NCBI RefSeq assembly: GCF_014042345.1
Contig: NZ_JACEZT010000001.1
Coordinates: 62,001-126,000 of the forward strand
Direction: 5' to 3'
Length of the DNA: 64,000 bases
Origin: Rugamonas brunnea
Lineage (GTDB): Bacteria; Pseudomonadota; Gammaproteobacteria; Burkholderiales; Burkholderiaceae_D
A program made the position numbers and the translations under genes. This document shows positions 16,033-25,547 of this stretch, one piece after another; the first letter of the stretch is position 1, and every line of letters starts with the position of its first letter. The notes below the pieces were generated by a model that saw only the letters and a program-made list of their open reading frames with translations, ran no database searches and was not told the DNA's origin.

Positions 16033-17031
16033 ATGACAGAGAACACTATGCCGAGTCGAGATGAAATCCTGAACGCCAAGGTTCTGGTGGTGGATGATTG
16101 CGCCGACAATATCGACCTGATGCTGGAGATCCTGCGCGACGCCGGCTACACCAACGTGACGTCCACCATGTATCCGGAACAGGTGTGCCCGCTGCACCGC
16201 CAGCACTGCTACGACCTGATCCTGCTCGACCTGCAAATGCCAGGCTTGAACGGTTTCCAGGTCATGAAGGGGCTGAAAGCCATCGAACAAGGCGGCTACC
16301 TGCCCGTGCTGGCCCTGACGGCCCAGCCCAGCTTCAAGATCGCGGCGCTCGAAGCCGGTGCGCGCGACTTCATCAGCAAGCCCTTCGACCTGCTCGAAGT
16401 GCACAAGCGCATCCACAACATGCTGGAAGTGCGCCTGCTGTACAAGGAACTGGCCCAATACAGCAAGCAACAGCAGGAACTGGCGCTGCACGACCCGCTC
16501 ACCGGCCTGCCCAACCGCCGCCTGCTGGAAGACCGCATCGCCACCGTGCTCCAGCACGCCCGACGCCAGCACAGCAAGGCGGCCGTCATGTACCTGGACC
16601 TCGATGGCTTCAAAGGCATCAACGACACCTACGGCCACGCCTGTGGCGACGAAGTGCTGAAGATGGTGGCGTCGCGGCTGACGGGCTGCTCGCGCAAGGA
16701 GGACACCGTGGCCCGCGTGGGCGGCGACGAATTCGTGATCGTGATGGGCGACATCACCACGCTGCGCGACGCCCAGGAACCGGCCGCCAAGCTGATCGAG
16801 GCCGTATCGGAGCCGTATCTGATCAACGATCTCACGCTCAAACTGTCCACCAGCATCGGCATCAGCCTGTTCCCCGATGATGCGGACAACGTGGAGGCGC
16901 TGATCGCCGTGGCCGACAGCGCCCTGTACCAGGCCAAACGCTCCGGCAAGAACCGTTGCTGCGCGGCCGCGCTGGCCGCACCACTGCCCGACGCGCCGGT
17001 GCAGCACAGCATGTTGTCGACCCCGGCCTGA
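16033..17031 (+). CDS. receiver-GGDEF diguanylate cyclase
   Basis: A 332-aa PleD-like response regulator without the second receiver. Receiver at residues 15-130 (phospho-acceptor D66 in LILLDLQMPG, Lys in FISKPFD), a short linker helix, then GGDEF at about 150-315 with an intact GGDEF active site at 230-234. RxxD (R221-D224) lies five residues before it, so the product-inhibition I-site is present. It should make cyclic di-GMP when phosphorylated. The ATG at 16033 is used; one at 16048 is equally possible. There is no EAL domain. Confidence 0.9.
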   Translation: MTENTMPSRDEILNAKVLVVDDCADNIDLMLEILRDAGYTNVTSTMYPEQVCPLHRQHCYDLILLDLQMPGLNGFQVMKGLKAIEQGGYLPVLALTAQPSFKIAALEAGARDFISKPFDLLEVHKRIHNMLEVRLLYKELAQYSKQQQELALHDPLTGLPNRRLLEDRIATVLQHARRQHSKAAVMYLDLDGFKGINDTYGHACGDEVLKMVASRLTGCSRKEDTVARVGGDEFVIVMGDITTLRDAQEPAAKLIEAVSEPYLINDLTLKLSTSIGISLFPDDADNVEALIAVADSALYQAKRSGKNRCCAAALAAPLPDAPVQHSMLSTPA

Positions 17032-17067
17032 GCGACCTTGGCGGGCCACCCCGGCCCGCCAGTTCAA

Positions 17068-17686
<619 letters not shown>

Positions 17687-17711
17687 CGACCAGCACTTTT
17701 CTGACGGCCTC

Positions 17712-19403
17712 ATGACAGCCCTGCGCGCCCCGGCTGCCCTGCCCGCCGCCACCCAGCGCAGCGCACCGACCGACAGGCCCGATCCCGTGCCCACATTAGA
17801 AAAACCAAAAATCCTGGTCGTGAACGATGACCCTGCCAGCCTGTTCGCGCTGACGAGCTTGCTGGCCCAGTGGTCCGACGAGGAAGGCTACGAGGTGCTG
17901 CCGGCCAGCTCAGGCCAGGACGCGTTGCGGCAGGTGCTCAAGCATGATTTCGCCGTGATCTTGCTCGACGTCAATATGCCGGGCATGGACGGCTTCGAGA
18001 CGGCCGAGGCGATCCACCAGCGGGCCCGCTCGGCCAATATTCCCATCATCTTCATCACGGCCTTCCTGGCCGACGAGCTGGACCGGCTCAAGGCTTACCA
18101 GCGCGGCGCCGTCGACTTCCTGTTCACGCCCGTGATCCCGCAAGTGCTGCACGCCAAGATCGCCGTGTTCGTCGCGCTGGCCACCAAGAACGAGGAACTG
18201 CGGCTGCAGGCGCGCCAGCTCAGCCTGCGCACCACGGCCCTCACGGGCACCAACAAGCGGCTCACGCGCGAGATCGAGGAGCGCAAATCGGCCGAGCGGC
18301 AGAACCACGCCAAGGATGAATTCCTGGCCATGCTGGGCCACGAGCTGCGCAACCCGCTGAGCGCCATCAGCAGCGCCGCCACCCTGATCGGCCTGCCCGG
18401 CGTCTCGCCCGAAGGGGCGGCGCGGGCGCGCCAGATCATCCAGCGCCAGAGCCAGCACCTGGGCCGCATCGTGGACGATTTGCTGGACCTGTCGCGCGCC
18501 ATGTCGGGCAAGATCCTGCTCAGCCGCGCGCCGCTGGACCTGGCGGCGCTGGTGGCCAACTGCCTCGAAACCTGCCGCGCCACCGGCCGCGGCGCCGGCT
18601 ACACGCTACGCCAGCAGCTGGAGCCGGCCTGGGTCGATGGCGACGCCACGCGGCTCGAACAGATCGTCAGCAACCTGCTCGACAACGCCCTCAAATACAC
18701 GCCGCCGGGCGGCCGCATCGAAGTGCGCACCGGCACCGACGGCAACGAGGCCGTGCTGACCGTGCACGATTCCGGCGTCGGCATCGCGCCCGACCTGCTG
18801 CCCCAGGTGTTCGACGTGTTCGTGCAGGGCGCCAGCACGCTGGACCGCTCACAGGGCGGGCTGGGCATCGGCCTGTCGCTGGTGCGCCGGCTGGCCGAGC
18901 TGCACGGCGGCCAGGTGCGCGCCGACAGTGGCGGCGACGGCGCCGGCAGCACGTTCACCCTGCGCCTGCCCCGCGTGGCCCATGGCGAACCGGCCACGCC
19001 GGCCACGCCGCAGGCGGCGCCGGCCGACAAGCCCACCGTCCTGCTGATCGAGGATAACGACGATGGCCGCGAAATGATGGCCATGATGCTGAGCTGCTAT
19101 GGCTATGCGGTGCAGCAGGCGGCCGAGGGCGGCCTGGGCCTGCAACTGGCGGCCCGCTGCCGGCCCGACCTGGCGCTGATCGACATCGGCCTGCCGGCCA
19201 TGGATGGCTATGAAGTGGCGCGGCGGCTGCGGGCCGACCCGGCCACGCGCGACATCAAGCTGGTGGCACTGACCGGCTACGGCCAGGCCGAGGACCGCCA
19301 GCGCGTACTCGATGCCGGTTTCGACCGGCACCTGGTTAAGCCGGTCGACGTGGAGCACCTGCTGCAAGTGATAGGCCATTGCATGGGCCAGGCAGTGGAC
19401 TAG
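17712..19403 (+). CDS. hybrid histidine kinase (receiver - kinase - receiver)
   Basis: A 563-aa soluble protein. N-terminal receiver (about 32-150, phospho-acceptor D86 in LLDVNMPGMDG), HisKA with His210 in LGHELRNPLS, HATPase_c (about 290-420: NLLDNALKYT, DSGVGI, GGLGIGLSLV) and a C-terminal receiver (about 440-555, D491 in LIDIGLPAMDG, Lys in HLVKPVD). It takes a phosphoryl input at the front and can pass it on at the end, with no DNA-binding output. The ATG at 17712 is chosen because a strong promoter overlaps the longer reading frame. Confidence 0.88.
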   Translation: MTALRAPAALPAATQRSAPTDRPDPVPTLEKPKILVVNDDPASLFALTSLLAQWSDEEGYEVLPASSGQDALRQVLKHDFAVILLDVNMPGMDGFETAEAIHQRARSANIPIIFITAFLADELDRLKAYQRGAVDFLFTPVIPQVLHAKIAVFVALATKNEELRLQARQLSLRTTALTGTNKRLTREIEERKSAERQNHAKDEFLAMLGHELRNPLSAISSAATLIGLPGVSPEGAARARQIIQRQSQHLGRIVDDLLDLSRAMSGKILLSRAPLDLAALVANCLETCRATGRGAGYTLRQQLEPAWVDGDATRLEQIVSNLLDNALKYTPPGGRIEVRTGTDGNEAVLTVHDSGVGIAPDLLPQVFDVFVQGASTLDRSQGGLGIGLSLVRRLAELHGGQVRADSGGDGAGSTFTLRLPRVAHGEPATPATPQAAPADKPTVLLIEDNDDGREMMAMMLSCYGYAVQQAAEGGLGLQLAARCRPDLALIDIGLPAMDGYEVARRLRADPATRDIKLVALTGYGQAEDRQRVLDAGFDRHLVKPVDVEHLLQVIGHCMGQAVD

Positions 19404-19511
19404 GCGTGCCCCTGCGGCCAGCGTCCAACGGTTGTGCTCGCGGTGCGCCAGATATTTTCGTCCTCAGGTATGATCGCAACAAATGTTGTTCCACCACCAA
19501 CCGAGTATGCC

Positions 19512-20228
19512 ATGCCCGTTCCGGCTTCCCCTCCTACCGATCCCACCACGCCAGAGGCGCAACGCAGCGCGGAACTGAGCGAACTGCTCGGCCACGTGCA
19601 CACCTGCTGGGACGACGAACGTCGTTCACTGTCGCGCCAGTTACACGATAGCCTGGGCTCGTCGCTGACGGCGCTCACCATGCACCTTGGCCTGCTGATG
19701 CAGAAGATGCCGCCGGAACCGGCCCTGCAGGAGCGGGCCGCCCACATGAAGCAGTTGCTGCACCAGATCGTGGAAACCAACCGCGACATGCAGCACCGGC
19801 TGTGGAATGACAAGCTGGAATTTCTCGGCGTGCGCGTGGCGCTGGCCGAACAGGTGGCGCAGTTCGAAGCGAGCCACGGGCTGGCCGTCCATTGCAGCCT
19901 GCCCGAGGAGGAACTCGATTGCCCGCGCAGCCACAGCGTGGTGCTGCTGCGCGCGCTGGAGGAAGCGCTGGCCAACGTGGCCACGCATGCGCAAGCGACG
20001 GCCGTCGACGTGATCGTCGACGACAACGAGGAACAACTGATGCTGACCGTGCGCGACGACGGCGTCGGCCTGCCCGACGGCGGCGACCTGCCCACCCAGG
20101 GCAAGTATGGCCTGCGCATGGCGCGCGAGCGCGCCGCCCACCTGGGCGGTCAATTGAGCGTGACGGCCAATGGCCAGCGCGGGGTGCAGGTGACGGTGGT
20201 GCTGCCCAAGCCTTTCAGTGCAGCTTGA
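19512..20228 (+). CDS. NarX/DegS-type sensor histidine kinase
   Basis: About 238 aa. The HisKA_3 dimerisation helix contains ERRSLSRQLHDSLGSSLTAL with phospho-acceptor His45, followed by a HATPase_c domain (EEALANVATHAQA as N box, DDGVGLPDGG as G1, YGLRMARERA as G2). No membrane or sensor domain, so it needs a partner protein for signal input. Its cognate response regulator would be of LuxR type, and none is in the window. The start is uncertain: in-frame starts at 19434 and 19470 exist, and none has a strong ribosome site. Confidence 0.8.
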   Translation: MPVPASPPTDPTTPEAQRSAELSELLGHVHTCWDDERRSLSRQLHDSLGSSLTALTMHLGLLMQKMPPEPALQERAAHMKQLLHQIVETNRDMQHRLWNDKLEFLGVRVALAEQVAQFEASHGLAVHCSLPEEELDCPRSHSVVLLRALEEALANVATHAQATAVDVIVDDNEEQLMLTVRDDGVGLPDGGDLPTQGKYGLRMARERAAHLGGQLSVTANGQRGVQVTVVLPKPFSAA

Positions 20229-20443
20229 CGAGCGGCCGCCCCGTGGTCACGGCATAGATATAGGGATATAGGGCGCGGCGGGCTGCGCGGGGACATGGCA
20301 TGTTCGGCCGTGCGGGACACACCGAAATCGTGGGACACGCTGCCCACGGCCAGCACCCGCTCCACCACTTAAGATGACATTATTGCTGCGCATGGCGCCC
20401 CGTGTCGGGTGATCCCGCCAGGAGGCGCCATGCCGGCCGGGGG

Positions 20444-20929
20444 TCAGTCGTCGCGACCGTGGCCGCGGCCGTTGCCATGGCCGTTGCCGTTACCGTTGCC
20501 ATGGCCTTTGCCGTGGCCACGATCATCATCACGGCGGTCGTCACGGCGGTCGTCGCGACGGTCGTCACGATAATCGCGGCCACGGTCGCCATGTTCGGCG
20601 CGGTAGCGCGGCGCGTATTCCCTTTCGTACCAGTTATCGTCCACGAACAGCACGCGCTGGCCGCAGGCATTGTACTCGCGGCAGTGCTTGTCCCAGTGCT
20701 TGGCATGGCCGGGCGGCACGTGCAGGTAGATGGGCGCCGCTTCCACATAGCGCGGCGGACGCTGCACGATCACTGGTTCCCGGTACAGCACTGGCGGCTG
20801 CGGATAATTGCCAAGGTCGATGCGGCCGTAAAAACCAGGCTCGCCCACGCTGATGGACACGCCCACGTCGGTCGCCATCGCGGAGGAGCTCAGGGCCAGC
20901 AGACTGGCGGCAAGAATCAGAGGTTTCAT
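20444..20929 (-). CDS. exported protein with RDD and GN/GH repeats
   Basis: A 161-aa protein. Signal peptide MKPLILAASLLALSSSAMA, then a conserved-looking middle with VGVSISVGEPGFYGRIDLG, YREPVIVQRPP, and IYLHVPPGHAKHWDKHCREYNACGQRVLFVDD. This is typical of a family of small secreted proteins of unknown role in Oxalobacteraceae and relatives. The C-terminal third is low-complexity: RDDRRDDRRDDR, then GHGNGNGNGHGNGRGHG, encoded by short tandem repeats. The ATG at 20929 is chosen because the signal peptide begins there and GGGAA precedes it. Confidence 0.75.
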   Translation of the reverse strand: MKPLILAASLLALSSSAMATDVGVSISVGEPGFYGRIDLGNYPQPPVLYREPVIVQRPPRYVEAAPIYLHVPPGHAKHWDKHCREYNACGQRVLFVDDNWYEREYAPRYRAEHGDRGRDYRDDRRDDRRDDRRDDDRGHGKGHGNGNGNGHGNGRGHGRDD

Positions 20930-21034
20930 CGAGTTATTCCCGTTGTTATAAAAATAATAAAAATGCCGCATCATGCCGGCAAGAACTACATTTTAACCGC
21001 CAGACAGATGCTGCACCGTACGCAAACGAACATA

Positions 21035-21808
21035 TCACCACAGCCGCGCCAGTGGCAACACGACACCGCCGAACAGCGACCAGTCGGCCGACGCGCGGTT
21101 CAAGCCCTTGGCCAGGCCCACATCGATGGTCATGTATTTGCTGGGGCTGTAGGCGGCGGCCACCAGCGCCTGCGCCGTGCGGTCGGCGCCGCCGCGGCGC
21201 GTGCCCGCCAGCTCGCCCGTCATGCCCCAGCGTTCGGAAACGGGGATGGAAAACGACGCCGACACGCCCGTCTGCGTGCGGCTGCTGCCGTCCTCCCATA
21301 CGCCGAGCCGGGTCAGGTTGAGGTTGGCGTCCATGTGCACAATGTCGAAATCGCGGCTGAAGATGCCGTTGACGCTGTAATCGGCCCGGCCACTGCCGAT
21401 GCTGTCGCGGGCCGTGGGAGCCTTGGCGCCCAGTTCCATGCCGAAGGCGGTGGCGCTGTCGATCAGCCAGGCGCGCTTGAGCACGAACGTGGTGTCGCCC
21501 ACGCCATGGGTGCGTCCGCCGCCATCGTCGGGCGCCGAGACCCATGCCTCGCCACCCACCACCACGCCCCAATTGTCGTTGAAGGCCAGCTTCAAGGCAT
21601 AGGGCAGGCTGTTGCGATGCTCGCCATCGGCCTTGGTGGCCAGGCCGCCCAGTTCCAGTTCCAGCTGACCCGGATACGGCAACTGGGCCGGGCTGGACAC
21701 GGACGGACGGTAAGGCGTCACCGGCTGCCATTCGTCGGCGCGGCCCGGTACTGCCACGGTCGCCAGCGTGGCCAGGGCCAGCAGGCAGGCGGCTTGCGGT
21801 GCGGTCAT
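21035..21808 (-). CDS. outer-membrane beta-barrel protein, transporter-like
   Basis: A 257-aa protein. ATG at 21808 with GGAGG six bases upstream. Signal peptide with cleavage near VPGRADE. The mature part alternates polar and hydrophobic strands (LELELGGLATKAD, WGVVVGGEAWVSA, TTFVLKRAWLI) and ends with a hydrophobic residue and Trp (LPLARLW), as outer-membrane proteins do. It resembles the MetA-pathway/transporter-type barrel family. It diverges from the marR-efflux operon, whose regulator may also act on it. Confidence 0.75.
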   Translation of the reverse strand: MTAPQAACLLALATLATVAVPGRADEWQPVTPYRPSVSSPAQLPYPGQLELELGGLATKADGEHRNSLPYALKLAFNDNWGVVVGGEAWVSAPDDGGGRTHGVGDTTFVLKRAWLIDSATAFGMELGAKAPTARDSIGSGRADYSVNGIFSRDFDIVHMDANLNLTRLGVWEDGSSRTQTGVSASFSIPVSERWGMTGELAGTRRGGADRTAQALVAAAYSPSKYMTIDVGLAKGLNRASADWSLFGGVVLPLARLW

Positions 21809-21978
21809 GCTGGCCTCCATTGCATTAGTCGCTGATCCATCGGTGCTCAATTAGTTGCTTCATAGGCAGCAGACTAACACCGATTGCCGGACGGCCCAAG
21901 CACCCATGCGAACTTGCTGCACTGGAAAAACACTGCTATCCTAATCATTCGATCTCTAACCATTTACGAGCAAACCTT

Positions 21979-22413
21979 TTGACCTCTATCGAAGACCGCT
22001 TCTCGGCCGCCCTGCACACCTCCGCGCGCGGCTGGCGGCTGGCCGTGGACCGCCGCCTCAAGCACCTGGGCATCAGCCAGGCCAGCTGGATGGCCATCGC
22101 CATCGTGGCCAAGGCCGCCAAGCCGCTGTCGCAGACCCGCATGGCCGCCATGGTCGGGGTCGAAGATCCCACCATGGTCGCCACCATAGACCGCTTGGTG
22201 AAAGCCGGTTACGCGCTGCGCACGCCCTCGCCCACCGACCGCCGCGTCAAGCTGGTGATGCTGACGGACGCCGGCCAGGACATTTACCGCACCCTGAAAG
22301 CGGAATCGGACGTGCTGCGCGCCGAACTGCTGCGCAACATCGACCCGCAAGCGCTGCAACTGGCCACGGAAGTACTGGAAACGCTGCAAGCCGGTATCGA
22401 GGCGCAGCTGTGA
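21979..22413 (+). CDS. MarR-family transcriptional regulator
   Basis: A 144-aa winged-helix protein. DNA-binding domain around residues 45-100: PLSQTRMAAMVGVEDPTMVATIDRLVKAG, then the wing with TDRRVKLVMLTDAG. The start appears to be TTG at 21979. The gene overlaps the efflux pump gene (GTGA), so it heads the efflux operon and probably represses it until an aromatic or drug-like ligand binds. Similar operons are headed by EmrR/SlyA-type proteins. Confidence 0.88.
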   Translation: MTSIEDRFSAALHTSARGWRLAVDRRLKHLGISQASWMAIAIVAKAAKPLSQTRMAAMVGVEDPTMVATIDRLVKAGYALRTPSPTDRRVKLVMLTDAGQDIYRTLKAESDVLRAELLRNIDPQALQLATEVLETLQAGIEAQL

Positions 22414-23972
22414 GCACAGCCCCAGCGGCGGCCGCCGCGCCGGACGATGGCCTGAACCGGCCCATGATCACGCTGTCGATCATGCTGGCCACCATCATCC
22501 AGGCGCTCGACGGCACGATCGCCAACGTCGCGCTGCCGCACATGCAAGGCAGCCTGTCGGCCTCGCAGGACCAAATCACGTGGGTGCTGACCTCGTTCAT
22601 CGTGGCCGCCGCCATCGCCACCCCGCTCACCGGCTGGCTGTGCGACCGCTACGGCCAGAAGAACATCTTCTTGACGGCCGTGGCCGGGTTCACGGCCGCC
22701 TCCGTGCTGTGTGGGCTGTCCGCCTCGCTGGGCCAGATCGTCGCGGCGCGCCTGCTGCAAGGCGTGTTCGGCGCGGCGCTGGTGCCGCTGTCGCAAGCCG
22801 TGCTGCTTGACATCAACCCGCGCGAAAAGCACGGCTCGGCCATGGCCGTGTGGGGCATGGGCGTGATGATCGGCCCCATCCTCGGCCCCACGCTGGGCGG
22901 CTGGCTGACCGACAGCTACAACTGGCGCTGGGTGTTCTTCATCAACGTGCCGGTGGGCGCGCTGGCGTTCTACGGCATCTGGAAATACATACGCCCCAGC
23001 CCGGCCGCGCGCCGGATGGCCTTCGACGGCTTCGGCTTCGCCACCCTCAGCCTGGCCATCGGCGCCCTGCAAATGCTGCTGGACCGGGGCGAGCAGAACG
23101 ACTGGTTCGCCGCCACCGAGACCTGGGTGGAAGCGATCGTCCTCGCGCTCAGCTTCGCCTACTTCGCCGCCCACACGGCGCTGCGTCCGGCCGGCCAGAC
23201 CTTCTTCAACTACCGCCTGCTCAAAAACGCCAACTACGCCAGCGGCCTGCTGTTCATCTTCATCGTCGGCATGGTGCTGTACGCCACGCGCGCGCTCACC
23301 CCGACCATGCTGCAAGGGCTGATGGCCTACCCGGCCGCCATGGCCGGCCTGGTGACGGCGCCCAGCGGCCTGGGCACCATGTTCGCCATGCTGGTGGTGG
23401 GCCGGCTGGTGGGCCGCTTCGACCTGCGCCTGCTGCTGGGCACCGGCTTCGCCATCACCGCCTTGTCGCTGTGGTGGATGAGCGGCTACACGCTGGTGCT
23501 CTCGCGCGGCGACATCGTATGGCCCGGCGTCGTCCAGGGACTGGGGCTGGGCCTGGTGTTCGTGCCGCTCAGCACCGCCACCTTCGCCACCTTGTCGCCC
23601 GAAATGCGGGCCGAAGGCACGGCCATCTACAGCCTGGTACGCAACATCGGCAGCAGCATCGGCATCGCGCTGGTGCAGACCCTGTTGGTGCGCAACACGC
23701 AAACCATGCACGCCACGCTGGCGGAGAAGGTCACCTACGGCAATCCCGGCCTGCTCGACAGCCCCGTCTACAATCTGGCCACGCCCGAAGCGGCGACCGC
23801 GCTCAATAACGAGATCACGCGGCAAGCCTCGATGATCGCCTACGTGGACGACTTCTGGCTGATGATGGTGCTCACGCTGCTGGTGATCCCCCTGCTGTTG
23901 CTGATCCGGCCACCAGCCAAGCCCGCCGCCGCCGCGCCCACGCCCGCCCCCGACCACGCCGCCCCGGAATGA
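22410..23972 (+). CDS. emrB: DHA2-family MFS drug exporter, EmrB type
   Basis: A 520-aa inner-membrane protein with 14 predicted membrane segments. Motif A is seen as GWLCDRYGQKN after helix 2, and motif C as GVMIGPILGPTLGGWL in helix 5, both typical of EmrB/QacA drug/H+ antiporters. GTG start, 4-bp overlap with marR. It forms a tripartite pump with the downstream outer-membrane channel and periplasmic adaptor. The Ala/Pro-rich C-terminal tail is cytoplasmic. Confidence 0.9.
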   Translation: MSTAPAAAAAPDDGLNRPMITLSIMLATIIQALDGTIANVALPHMQGSLSASQDQITWVLTSFIVAAAIATPLTGWLCDRYGQKNIFLTAVAGFTAASVLCGLSASLGQIVAARLLQGVFGAALVPLSQAVLLDINPREKHGSAMAVWGMGVMIGPILGPTLGGWLTDSYNWRWVFFINVPVGALAFYGIWKYIRPSPAARRMAFDGFGFATLSLAIGALQMLLDRGEQNDWFAATETWVEAIVLALSFAYFAAHTALRPAGQTFFNYRLLKNANYASGLLFIFIVGMVLYATRALTPTMLQGLMAYPAAMAGLVTAPSGLGTMFAMLVVGRLVGRFDLRLLLGTGFAITALSLWWMSGYTLVLSRGDIVWPGVVQGLGLGLVFVPLSTATFATLSPEMRAEGTAIYSLVRNIGSSIGIALVQTLLVRNTQTMHATLAEKVTYGNPGLLDSPVYNLATPEAATALNNEITRQASMIAYVDDFWLMMVLTLLVIPLLLLIRPPAKPAAAAPTPAPDHAAPE

Positions 23973-25522
23973 GAATGAACGCCATGACGACAAACAACCG
24001 CCGCCATCGCAGGCCGGCACCTACGCTGACACCAACGGCGCCTGCACTGGCAACGCGGGCGCCACGGGCGCTGCTTGCACTACTGTCGCTCGCCGTGGCC
24101 GGCTGCGCCCACATCCCGCAGGACAGCGCCCCGCTGCCCCAGCGCGACGTGGCCGGCGCCAGCCTGGCCGCCGACATCCGCCTGGCCCACGACGGCTGGC
24201 CCGCCGCCCGCTGGTGGACCGGCTACGGCGATCCCCAGCTCGACGCGCTGATGGCGCAGGCCTTGGCCTCGGCCCCCAGCCTGGAGGTGGCGGCCGCCCA
24301 TATCGGCAGCGCGCACGCCGCGCTCGACACCAGCAGCGCCGCGCTGGGCGTGGAACTGGACGGCCACGCGGACGTCAACCGCCAGCGCTATTCCGGCACT
24401 GGCCTGTTCCCCGCCCCCATCGGCGGCAGCTACTTCACGGAGGAGAATGTGCGGCTGGAAGCGCGCTACCACTTCGACTGGTGGGGCAAGAACCGCGCCC
24501 AGATCGCCGCCGCCGTGGGCGACCTGAACGCGCAGCGCGCCAGCTATGCCCAGGCCGAACAAGCGCTGGCCGCCGCCATCGCGCAAACCTACTTCCGTCT
24601 GCAAGGCACGTGGGCGCGGCTGGACAACACCAACGGCCAGATCGCCATCCAGACCGCACTGGTGCAGGACCAGGCCAAACGCATGGCGCACGGCCTGGCC
24701 ACCAGCGACAGCGCGCACGCGGCCGAAGCGGAGCTGGCGCAACTGCGCAAGCAGCAAGCGCAGTTGCAGGCCGACGCCGGCGCCGCACGCGAAGCCTTGC
24801 GCGCCCTGCTGGGCGCCGATGCCAGCGCACTCACCGGCCTGAAGCCGCGCGCGCTGACGGCGACGCCGCACGCGCTGCCCGCGCAACTGGGCATGGAACT
24901 GCTGGCCCGCCGTCCTGACTTGCAGGCAGCCCGCTGGCAGGTGCAAGCGGCGCTGAGCCAGACGGAAGCCGTGCAGGCCGCGTTCTACCCGGACATCAAC
25001 CTGAGCGCAGCCATCGGCCTGGACTCGATCTCCTACCAGCATCTGCTGCAAAGCGCCAGCCGCACGCTGTACCTGGCGCCCACGCTGAACCTGCCCCTGT
25101 TCGACAGCAAGCGCCTGAACGCCCAACTGGCCAGCGCGCGCAGCCAGCGCGATGAAAAGATCGCCGCCTACAACCAGGCCGTGGTGCAAGCCGTGCGCGA
25201 GGTGGCGCAGGACAGCCTCGCCCTGCAAGGCATGGAGCAGCAACTGGCCCGCCAGCAGGAAGCCACGCAAGCGGCCAACGCCCAGTTGCGCAGCGTGCAG
25301 GCCCGCGCCGCGCATGGCCTGGCCGACCGCCGCAGCGAACTGTCTGCCCAACTGGCCCTGCTGCGCCAGCAGGACAGCGCGCTCGCCCTGACGCACGCGC
25401 AGGTACAGGCCGAAGTGGCCCTCACCCAGGCACTGGGCGGCGGCTACCGGAACGAAGCTGCCAGCGCAGCCGCAAACGAAGGCACCAACGCAGCCGTCAA
25501 CGCAGCCGCCACCACCCATTGA
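23969..25522 (+). CDS. outer-membrane efflux lipoprotein, NodT/OprM family
   Basis: A 517-aa TolC-fold protein. N-terminal basic region, then a lipoprotein signal ending LAVAGC near residue 46, so it is probably acylated. Two OEP repeats follow (RWWTGYGDPQLDALMAQAL... and ELLARRPDLQAARWQVQAA, FYPDINLSAAIG). The C-terminus is an unusual Ala/Asn-rich tail (EAASAAANEGTNAAVNAAA). The start overlaps the emrB-type gene by 4 bp; an ATG six bases downstream is also possible. Confidence 0.9.
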   Translation: MRMNAMTTNNRRHRRPAPTLTPTAPALATRAPRALLALLSLAVAGCAHIPQDSAPLPQRDVAGASLAADIRLAHDGWPAARWWTGYGDPQLDALMAQALASAPSLEVAAAHIGSAHAALDTSSAALGVELDGHADVNRQRYSGTGLFPAPIGGSYFTEENVRLEARYHFDWWGKNRAQIAAAVGDLNAQRASYAQAEQALAAAIAQTYFRLQGTWARLDNTNGQIAIQTALVQDQAKRMAHGLATSDSAHAAEAELAQLRKQQAQLQADAGAAREALRALLGADASALTGLKPRALTATPHALPAQLGMELLARRPDLQAARWQVQAALSQTEAVQAAFYPDINLSAAIGLDSISYQHLLQSASRTLYLAPTLNLPLFDSKRLNAQLASARSQRDEKIAAYNQAVVQAVREVAQDSLALQGMEQQLARQQEATQAANAQLRSVQARAAHGLADRRSELSAQLALLRQQDSALALTHAQVQAEVALTQALGGGYRNEAASAAANEGTNAAVNAAATTH

Positions 25523-25547
25523 TCCGCACCGAACAACAGGAAAGCCC

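Noticed and set aside
22284..24020. 578-codon minus-strand frame opposite the EmrB-type gene
   Set aside because: Low-complexity Gly/Arg/His/Gln sequence without domains; the plus frame is an unmistakable 14-helix transporter.
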